Of a DNA stretch of 64,000 nucleotides, positions 56,330 through 64,000 are shown piece after piece; the stretch's first letter is position 1, and the number at the start of each line of letters is the position of its first letter. The stretch is from Rana temporaria (taxonomy: Eukaryota; Chordata; Amphibia; Anura; Ranidae): contig NC_053491.1 in the NCBI RefSeq assembly GCF_905171775.1, positions 137,452,483 through 137,516,482 on the forward strand, in the 5' to 3' direction. A model generated the notes under the pieces. It did no database searches. It had not been told where the DNA came from and saw nothing but the letters and a program-made list of their open reading frames with translations. Both the position numbers and the translations under genes were made by a program.

Positions 56330-57265
56330 ACTATAAGTAATGTCCTGACAACGGGGAGAAACTACACCAATGAAAACATACACAGCATGTAGCAATAGCT
56401 ACACTAATTCAATATCAAAAACAAATCCATGTAGTTCCCAAATCCTATCATACACAATGAAAACCAATTGACTGTTGCAATCTCTGCACCCCCTTCCCCC
56501 AAACACCATGGTTAAAAGAAAACAAATTGAAAAGTGAAAAAAGTTTGAAAGTTGAAAACATAAAACTTACCAAAAAGATTGCCAGACCTATGTGTAATAT
56601 TAATAAAGGTAGTTAACTGGAATTGCTACATTCAGGGGGTGGGAAAGTTTCCACCAAATCGCTGGTGAGGTTATATCCATCTCCTATACACACACAGCAG
56701 CAAAGAGATGACATTGGTTCTAGACTTTCTACTCTATCAAAACCATTATAAAAAGTTTTGGCTAGAGCTGGGCTTAAGGAAAAGCCAAAAAACAGTGTTA
56801 GGACCACTGCGATCTCCTTCCGTTAATTGGTGCCTTATTTAATCAAATTTGACCCATAATCCTCCCTTTTGGCTGCTCTTGAAATGCAACCAATCTTGGC
56901 CATACATACATCCATCCTTTGTTGCTGGTGGGTACAGCAAAGTGCTATGGACTCTGGCTGGGGTATTGCACCTTGCCGGATGTGGTGACTGCATTCATTT
57001 AAATTTCACATATTCTTACCTGCCAATTCTGCCATTAACTCGCTTCTTGTCCTAGGGCAACTGTATTGAGCAGTGTTGTCACCCCAGGACATGGAGTGTG
57101 CTAGGACTACATAACACCTCCCCTCTTCCCTAAAACAGGGGGAGGGGATTTGTAGTCCATAGAGATAGCAGGAGACTATGCTAACTGATAACAGTCCAGA
57201 GGACGCACACACAAATTTAGCTTCCAAGACTTCTGGCTAGACTTCAGGGAAAAAAAATAAAAAAA
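56330..57265. other. Intron sequence without landmarks
   Basis: I find no exon, element end or notable repeat here. It is inferred RSBN1L last intron. Confidence 0.3.
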
Positions 57266-57335
57266 AATAGAATTTTTGTACTCACAGTAAAATCCTTTTC
57301 TCTGAAGTCCATGGATGGACACAACCTCCCTTATA

Positions 57336-57719
57336 ACTGAGCGAGGTGGGGTTCACCGCTCCAGGGAAATCCCAAGTGCAATGGTGGATAAGTCCAGGTG
57401 GATGTGGGTGCTGGCAATGCACTAGGCAATGAAAAGTAGCAAAGGACGGATGGACGGCCGCACACCAAAGAACTCGAGTTGTCTTTATTGAAGGAACATG
57501 AGCAAATACACAGCAGAATACACAGCAGAATTCAAAAACAGCCAACGCGTTTTACACTTAGTGCTTATTCATGGCCATGAATAAGAACTAAGTGTGAAAC
57601 GCATCGGCCGTTTTTGATTTCTGCTGTGTATTTGCGGTGTTTGTTCATGTTCCTTCAATAAAGACAACTCAATAGTTCTTTGGTATGCGGCCGTCCATCC
57701 GTCCTTTGCTACTTTCCAT
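57336..57719. mobile_element. 384-bp foldback insertion with 13-bp duplication
   Basis: AACCTCCCTTATA is duplicated at 57323-57335 and 57720-57732, inside the DIRS B terminal repeat. Arms about 57428-57535 and 57615-57715 pair (GTAGCAAAGGACGGATGGAC with its complement; TTGTCTTTATTGAAGGAACATG with its complement). The core is AACGCGTTTTACACTTAGTGC, a CATGGCCATG centre, then its partner ending GAAACGCAT. AATAAA occurs in the right arm (57656-57661). The first 90 bases are unpaired. Confidence 0.82.
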
Positions 57720-57732
57720 AACCTCCCTTATA

Positions 57733-57900
57733 CTGTTGACTGTAAGGTTATGTTCCGTCTATTAGGGGAGGACTAGGCAGACATGTTAAGGGTTAAAACA
57801 TGTAAACTTTAGCAAAGCTGAAACAGCCCCGCCCAGGGGGCGGTCCCTCTGGTCATAAACCCCTCACACTGCACTAAGCAGCTCAGTTCGTCAAAGAGCA
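57733..57900 (-). repeat. DIRS B terminal inverted repeat (3' side)
   Basis: It pairs with about 62750-62900 over roughly 150 bases, including AAACTTTAGCAAAGCTGAAA, GGCGGTCCCTCTGGTCAT and CACTGCACTAAGCAGCTC. The first terminal base positions are blurred by the foldback insertion. Confidence 0.75.
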
Positions 57901-58134
57901 GTACAAAAAAAAAAAAAGAGGGGTGGGTGCTGTGTCCGTCAATGGACTTCAGAGAAAAGGTTCTTTATGGTGAGTACAAAAATCCTATTTTCTCCATCGT
58001 CCATGGACAAACACAGCTTTCTTATACTCTTGACTGTAGGGACGTCCCCAAGCAGTGTCAGAAACGAGGGGTGGGAACAGCAAACACCAAAACTTCACCC
58101 CAACACACTAGAGCTCAACGGAGGAGATGCAACC

Positions 58135-59130
58135 TTAAACTGCCGTCTGCAAAACTTTGCGGCTGAAGCAGGCATTCAAAGATGCACCAACATCAACCTT
58201 GTAAAACTTGGTGAAAGTGTGAGCGGATGACCAGGTTGTCGCCTTACACACCTGTGAAACAGACGGTTGATGTCGAAAAGCCCAGGAAGCACCAATTGCC
58301 CTGGTCGAATGCGCCGTGACAGGAAAAGGAGGCGCCCGCCCCTTCAGGGCGTAAGCTTGAATCACGATCTGTCTGATCCACTGAGAAATGGTTGCCGACG
58401 AGACCGTTGGGTCTTTCTTTGGACCAGTCATCGATACAAACAGTGAGTCTGACTGCCGAAGCGGAGCCGTAGCAGACAGATACACCGGCAGAGCACATAC
58501 CACGTCTAAGGAATGTAACCCAGCCTCCTTGGGATGTGACGGCCAAAAGACACAAGGATGGAAGTCCAATGATTCAGATGGAAGAGCGAAACCACCTTTG
58601 GAAGAAAGGAAGGCTGTGGGCGTAGCACCGCTTAATCTCTATGGAGGACCAAGTAGGGGGACTTGCAAGACAAGGCCGCCAACTCAGAGACCCGTCTAAC
58701 TGACGTAATGGCCACTAGAAAGGCAACTTTCTGAGAGAGCGTTGAGAGGAATTTCTCTGATCTCAAAATGAGGTTTCTGAAACATCGAGAGCACCAGGTT
58801 CAAATCCCACGGAGGTAGTGGTGGTCGAACCAGAGGAGCCACATGTCGAACCCCTTGAACAAATGTACTCACCAGTAAGTGGGACGGCCCCTTAATGGTG
58901 CCTAAGGCAAGTTTCTGGTCTACTCCCCGCTGTTAAAACAGCAGGATTCTAGAAACAGAATATGTACGTGGATGCCACCCCATCTCTTCACACATGGAGA
59001 TGTAGGACTTCCACGTGCGATTGTAAATCTTCAGAGAAGATGACTTCCGTGCCCTCAGCATGGTGGAAATAACCGAATCCGTCAGGCCCCGGTCTCTCAG
59101 CACCTGGCTTTCAACAGCCATGTCGTTAAA
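58135..59130 (-). pseudogene. DIRS B: tyrosine recombinase
   Basis: The C-terminal frame (58135-58569) contains PVTAHSTRAIGASWAF, then TTWSSAHTFTKFYKVDV. The His-x-x-Arg pair and the Tyr in FYK match the catalytic HxxR and nucleophile Tyr of DIRS recombinases, so the chemistry residues survive in this part. The N-terminal part (58933-59265) shows SSLKIYNRTWKSYISMC, the SAM-like DNA-binding region. Between them (58570-58930) the frame is broken. The enzyme would insert circular cDNA by site-specific strand exchange. Confidence 0.8.
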
Positions 59131-59589
59131 GCCAGAGACTGTAAAGCAGGATGAAGAATGGGACCCTGTGAGAGAAGGTCCTCCCACATTTGTAGCCGCC
59201 AAGGAGCATCCGCCACCAGGCGTATTAGGTCGGTGTACCAAGGGCTCTGGGGCAATTAGGATCATTGGGATCCCCTCGGATTCCGCTCTGTGGAGCGGAC
59301 GAGGAAGCAGTTTCAGTGGGGGAAAAGCATATATCAGCCGATACTAGATTCCTCCTGTGTCCAGCGACCCTGTGTCGACTGAACACCCCAGACTCCCCCC
59401 CCCCCCCAACTGGTCAGGTTGGCGTCCGTCGTGATCACTGTCCAGTGAAAGGGAAGGAATGACTTCCCGGCACGAAGAGCCGGAAATCTCAGCCAACAGA
59501 CCAAGTCCTGACTAGTGGGCTCACCCGGATTTGACAATCCAGGGACAACAGAGACTTTTTCCATTTGGACAGAATCTCCTTCTGCAAGA

Positions 59590-60480
59590 CTCAAGTGTGG
59601 AATTGAGCAAACATTACTGCCTCAAAGGAGGCTACCATGAGACCCAGGACTCGCAGCGACGACCACCTGCGGGATGCCAACAGCTTCACTGCCTTCTGAA
59701 GAGTCTGCAATTTTTCCAAGGTGAGAAAAACTCTTGCCTCCGAGGAGTCTAGAATCAGACCCAAATACTCCAAGTGCTAAGTCTGTACCAACACCAACTT
59801 CTGGAAGTTCAGCATCCAGCCAAACTCTTGGAGGGTCTGACTGGCAATCGCCACGTCCTCCTCCAATTCTGAGCTTGAAGCAGCTTTCAGAAGCAGATCG
59901 TCCAAGTAGCCCACAATTGTGATTCCTTGCGGTCTCAGCAAGGCCAAAATCAGGGCAAGCACCTTGGTAAAAACCCTTGGAGCTGATGTCAGGCCAAAAG
60001 GAAAAGCCACAAATTGATAGTGGTCTTTCCCGACCGCAAAACGCAGGAACCTCTGATGCACGACATATATGGGGACATGCAAGTATGGGTCCCACCAGAA
60101 AATCCCCCGGATGGAGAGCAGTGACCACAAAGCGAACCGATTCCATCCTGAACTTCCGAACCCTTATATTGCATTGAAAGCTTTGAGGTCCAGGATTGGG
60201 CGGACCACAGATTTGAGTAGAAACCCTGAAACATTTCCTGCAGTGGTACAGGTATGATTACCCCGCAGCTCTGCAAGTCCAGCACTGCGTGGCGTCCCGA
60301 CGAGCCGAGAGGAAGGTTTGAGGGAAATAATCTGTTTGGTGGACGAGAAAGAAATTCTGTCTTGTACCCTGATGAAACCACTTCGCAGACCCACTGGTAG
60401 GAAATCAGGGAGGTCCGCCAAGCTGCAAACTCATGCAGACGTCCCCACACCCGAGAGTTGGGCAGGGGGCAAACCTTCAT
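59590..60480 (-). pseudogene. DIRS B: reverse transcriptase
   Basis: The frame at 59777-60130 has FAVGKDHYQFVAFPFGLTSA and GITIVGYLDDLLLKA, with YLDD at 59897-59908, so both adjacent catalytic aspartates are intact. The fingers region (VVRPILDLKAFNAI, about 60164-60215) and the upstream GVIIPVPLQEMFQGFYSNLW (about 60220-60280) lie in other frames, so at least two shifts separate them. The DLRDAY-equivalent motif has become IRGIFWWDPY-like and lacks the first catalytic Asp. Confidence 0.82.
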
Positions 60481-60989
60481 GCTGTCGCAGATTTGTTCGC
60501 ATGATTGTTTGGCTTGCGAACCCAGGGGCGTTTCTGTCCCTCAGCAGGCTCTTTGCCGGTCTGAGGACGCCTACCTGTGGGACCTGACTGACATAAAAAA
60601 TACCACTTTTGTGCGAAAAAAAAAAAAAAAAAAAAAAAAGAGGGTCCCAGCCTGCGGCGTGGCTTTTCCTTTTCTGGACTGGGGGAGGAGCGTACTCTTA
60701 CCCCCGTGGCATACTTTATGTCGTCATCCAGGGAGGCACCAAAATAGCCTCCCGCCCCAGAAAGGCAAATCTGCCAGAGCCTTCTTGGAAGTCAGGTCTG
60801 CAGACCAGACCTTAAGCCAAATCAGGCGTCGCAGAACCACTGCAAATACTGAGGCTCTGGAGATCAAGGGCGCTGCATCCAGGGCTGCAGACATACTTGA
60901 GGCTCTGCATTAACTGGTCAGCCAGTTCCACGCATCCTGGAGAAGCATGATGCTCTTCCAACTCCTGGTGCAATAGTCTTGCCCATTCA

Positions 60990-61630
60990 GTAAGCGTCTG
61001 ACACCAGTGCCGTAGCCAAAATAAGCTGCAAAGCTGAACCCAGCATAGAGAAAATGGACTGACCTACCGCTTTGACTCTCCTGTCAGCAAGGTCCTTAAA
61101 TGCAGGGGTTCCCTCAACCGTAATCGTAGCTGCTTTGTTCAACCTGGATACCGGGGGGTCCCCAACAGGGAGAGATGCCCACTTTTTTAAAAGGCTCTTC
61201 TCAAAGGGATAACGGACCGCCATACGCTTAGGGACCGCAAAGGTCCTCTGCGGTCCTTCCCATTCCTTGTCTATGAACTGATCAATAGTCACATAAGGAA
61301 ACACTTTAGCAGTGCGGGCCTGCTTGTGGGACCCAAAAGGGACCGACCCCTCAGCAGATGTCATGGCAGTATCTTCTAGCTTAAAAGCTCCAACCAGTGC
61401 CTTCTCTTGCGCTGACCCTTCTCCTCACTGTCCAAAAGGTCCTAGTCAACATCCTCCGATACCTCAGAACCAGGGCCCTGGGCCGTAGCCGGGCCCAAGT
61501 CAGAGCTATCCACAGGAGATGGTGGGGGCGTTTAACCCTCCCCCCCCTTGCGCCCACACACCGCTTCCACCCTGGTAACAAATGATTCCAGGACTGCCAA
61601 CCCAGTGTCCACAGGGGCCGCAGGGGCACC
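60990..61630 (-). pseudogene. DIRS B: Gag-like protein
   Basis: The frame at 60987-61364 reads FIDKEWEGPQRTF, AVRYPFEKSLLKKW, DPPVSRLNKAATI and FKDLADRRVKAV. This is the EW.P, YPF, D.PVSRL and KD..DR.. pattern of DIRS Gag proteins. The upstream part continues to about 61630 in another frame. It would bind RNA and form particles; it is broken here. Confidence 0.65.
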
Positions 61631-61649
61631 GGTTGTCACCACTGGAATG

Positions 61650-62750
61650 CCTGGGGAAGAAGCGCCAGCTTCCGACACCATGATGACCCGCTCCCCCGAC
61701 AGCCCTTAGGGACTAAAGTCAAGGTACAAGTGCACTAAAAGAGACCCACCCTCCTTGCTGTACTGACCAAAAGGGGTATCCCAGGGGACTCGCCACCCTG
61801 ACAAGAAAAGCTGCACAGCGCTGCGGTCCACTCTCCTTTACACTGTGTAAAGTCCCCCCAGCACTAGAGGCCAAAACCTGTTAAAAAAAAAAAACACACA
61901 CCAAGATGGCCACCTCAGGAAAAAAAAAGAGCACAAGCTTCTAGAAAATGGCCGCCCGCTGTAACAGCCTGCGCAACAGCGCGGCTACAAGAAAATGTCC
62001 ACCAGCCGCATTTCAATAGCAGCAGTGCGGCCACAAGAAAATGGCGCCGATTTAAAAGAAAAAACGGCACCTAGGGACACGGAGGTGGATGAGAAGGCCG
62101 AAAAAACAGTGGCCCCAGAGCGGAGGACCCCCCCCCATGGCAGACCACCCACACAGAACGGGCTCAGAACACCCTGCAGCCCCCAGCCAGGATAGGAAAA
62201 ACAACCCCTCAGGTACATCCCAGGTCAGTCACAGCAGGCCCATGTATGGTGGAGGAGGGAAGGGACGGGAGGAGAGGAAAGGAAGGACACAAGACCCCCT
62301 AATCGACCCCCCCTAGGAAAGCCCAGCTGTTCCATCCTGCCAAGACCGGAGGAAAAAGTACTTACCCGTCCCTGCGAGGACTGCTGGCGCGTTCCTGACA
62401 GACCCACTTCCGAGCAGTACGGAGTAGCTGCCGGCCACTGCCCACTGTGACACAGACAGCTAGCAGCCTAGTCATATGTGAGCCCCGGAGCAAAGAAAGC
62501 TCACCAGCCACCCCTGGAGCAATGGGGTATGTCGTGGCTGATCCACCGTGCTGCTAAGGCCTGCTCACGCTCGATGGCCGTACTGGGGGGGGGGGGGACT
62601 ATAGAGATCTATATAATCCAGTTTGTCACCCAGCCAGCAGTTGATAGAAGATCTCAGGATCAAAAAAATAAATAAAAAAACCAACCTCTAAAAATAAAAG
62701 TTCAGGACCATGGGTCCAAAAGGGAGCCAGATCCTTCTCTACTAGGCAGA
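61650..62750. other. DIRS B 5' region, GC-rich and C-run-rich
   Basis: This lies between the Gag-like frame and the right terminal repeat, so it is probably the element's 5' untranslated or N-terminal Gag region. It contains AAGATGGCC, GAAAATGGCC and GAAAATGGCGCC motifs at about 61912, 61944 and 62037, and a G-run at 62585-62597. No intact frame. Confidence 0.45.
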
Positions 62751-63109
62751 AAAAAACTGGAGCTGCTTAGTGCAGCGTGAGGGGCTATGACCAGAGGGAC
62801 TGCCCTCTGGGCAGGGCGGTTTCAGCTTTGCTAAAGTTTACATGTTTTAACCATAAACATGTCTGCCTTGTCCTCTCCAAATAGACGGAACATAACTACA
62901 GTCAAGAGTATAAGGAAGCTGTGTCCATCCATGGACGATAGAGAAAAAAGTTTTTTAATGGTATTTTTAACAGACCAGACCAAAAGGGAGTAAACAGGGG
63001 GATGTCTATGCAGCGTGTCTTCAAAAAAACTTTGCCAGTCACCTGAAGGTACCAGCCTGCATCTCAGGGCCTATGAATATTAAGACTGTTTCCTGTACTG
63101 TATCATTAA

Positions 63110-63823
63110 AGCGGAGGTTCACCCAAACTGACAACATTATTCTAAAACAATCATTGCACAGCGCACATACTGAATTGCCACAACATTTAGAAAAAAAAAA
63201 TACCTTATCTAAACTGTGACTTCCGGGGATTCCCCTCCCGTGGGAGTAGGCGTATATTATCCTTTCCCCAGCGCCGCAATGCGATGTGGGACTTGTCTTG
63301 TCACATTCGGCTCCCCATCACAGATTGTTCCAGAAGTGACGTTTCGTCGCCGCCATCTTGCTACACCCCACACTCCTGCACAGCAATGATAGAGTGAGAA
63401 GGGGGCAAGGGGACATCTTGTTACACCCACCGGAGTTAGATTTCATAGTTATTTTCAACACAAAAACGGGGCTTATATGCTTAAATACAGTATTTGTAAA
63501 TCAGTTTTATGTTGAAAATAACTGAAATCTAAAACGTTGTTGGGTGTAACAAGATGTCTGCTTGCCTCCTTCTCAGTCTATCATTACTGTGCAGGAGTGT
63601 GGGGTGTAGCAAGATGGCGGTGACGAAGCGTCACTTCCAGAGCAATCTGTGATGGCGAGCCGAATGTGAGAAAACACTAAGGCGAAATTTTATAAGTCCT
63701 TCTTTCCCGAGAAAAACGGACCGCAATTTTATACAGCAACCAAAGTAGTGCGTGTACCTTCCTATGCTTATACCCCAGTGAATGCTGAAAAAAAAAAAAA
63801 AGTTTGGCCGCGGAACCACCGCT
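63110..63823. mobile_element. TTAA-flanked long palindrome (714 bp)
   Basis: TTAA at 63106-63109 and 63824-63827 flanks AGCGGAGGTTCACCC and a decayed GGAACCACCGCT end. About 180-bp arms pair closely: CACATTCGGCTCCCCATCACAGATTG with its complement near 63640-63668, GCCGCCATCTTGCTACACCCCACACTCCTG with its complement near 63590-63620, and ATCTTGTTACACCCA with TGGGTGTAACAAGAT near 63540. The centre (about 63440-63520) also contains ATAGTTATTTTCAACA with its partner. No protein is encoded. Confidence 0.82.
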
Positions 63824-63836
63824 TTAAGATATTTAA

Positions 63837-63862
63837 CCACTTGCTGGCCACCCTTTTACTGC
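63837..63862. mobile_element. TTAA-type left end (CCACTTGCTGG), truncated
   Basis: TTAA at 63833-63836 is followed by CCACTTGCTGGCCACCC, the same style of terminus as families 1 and 2. It is cut off within about 25 bases by the LINE/SINE tail that follows. Confidence 0.5.
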
Positions 63863-64000
63863 TACAGATTGTAAGCTCTAACGAGCAGGGCCCTCTAATC
63901 CCTCCTGTATTAATTTACATTGTGACTGTACTGTCTTCCCTGATGTAAAGCGCTGCGCAAACTGTTGGCGCTAAATAAATCCTGTATAATAATAATAATA
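63863..64000 (+). mobile_element. L2-type LINE or SINE 3' tail
   Basis: GATTGTAAGCTCTAACGAGC, then TGTAAAGCGCTGCGCAAACT and GTTGGCGCTAAATAAATCC, ending in (ATA)n, resembles the tail shared by L2-type LINEs and the SINEs that borrow it. It may continue past the window edge. No coding part is present. Confidence 0.65.

Larger units (their letters stand above)
57270..62960 (-). mobile_element. DIRS-type retrotransposon B, near full length
   Basis: Inverted terminal repeats: GTTATGTTCCGTCTATT...ACATGTAAACTTTAGCAAAGCTG (57749-57813) pairs with 62825-62895. A further inverted sequence around ATGGACTTCAGAGAAAAGG at 57295 and 57943 belongs to the terminal/internal complementary regions of this class. 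On the minus strand the order is Gag (about 60990-61630), reverse transcriptase/RNase H (about 59200-60480) and tyrosine recombinase (58135-59130), as in DIRS1. Frames are broken by many shifts. A foldback is inserted at 57336-57719. Confidence 0.85.

Noticed and set aside
63863..64000. tRNA-derived SINE head
   Set aside because: No A-box/B-box pair is visible; only the L2-type tail can be seen, so a tRNA origin is not claimed.
1..64000. Bacterial-style operon, toxin-antitoxin or defence system
   Set aside because: Gene density, splice sites, LINE/DIRS/Tc1/hAT content and TMEM60/RSBN1L exons are all vertebrate; no prokaryotic gene is present.

Overview
This window looks like vertebrate nuclear DNA, most likely from a frog (probably a ranid-type anuran). 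Two recognisable single-copy genes give the anchor. TMEM60 is on the + strand, with its whole coding sequence at 17769-18176. The last coding exon of RSBN1L is on the - strand at 51859-52461. The human order is RSBN1L, TMEM60, PHTF2, with TMEM60 and RSBN1L converging and TMEM60 and PHTF2 divergent. The geometry here fits that: a CpG-rich block at about 7915-8260 has a good minus-strand splice donor (inferred PHTF2 exon 1) and a plus-strand donor (inferred TMEM60 exon 1). The frog assignment rests on the kinds of repeats present (TTAA palindromes, DIRS, Tc1, CR1/L2) and is inference.

Almost everything else is mobile DNA. The layout is: 1-7.9 kb, a dense mosaic of small DNA transposons, several with intact target duplications (inferred PHTF2 intron 1). 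7.9-8.3 kb, the inferred bidirectional promoter. 8.3-17.7 kb, inferred TMEM60 intron 1 with a 1.6 kb CA/ATCAAC array, a CR1 LINE end and hAT-type elements. 17.7-18.4 kb, TMEM60 exon 2. 18.4-51 kb, the intergenic region between the convergent genes, holding Tc1 remnants, a 1.15 kb foldback, an L2-like LINE, hAT copies and a multi-layer nest at 41.5-50.3 kb (a Tc1 element split by a DIRS-type retrotransposon that is itself split by two hAT elements). About 50.3-52.46 kb, the RSBN1L 3' UTR and last exon. 52.5-64 kb, inferred RSBN1L last intron with two Tc1 fragments, a probable solo LTR, a second DIRS-type element (itself split by a foldback) and a 714-bp palindrome.

No element appears coding-competent. 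Every transposase or reverse transcriptase seen is truncated, frameshifted or has lost a catalytic residue. The most interesting signals are structural: foldback insertions with an ACGCGTTT core flanked by duplications of 13-30 bp, one internal sequence module carried between different transposon termini, two TTAA-flanked long palindromes, and the datable nest. I see no tRNA, rRNA, CRISPR or prokaryotic gene system. Repeat families are described from what I can align by eye; no database search was run.
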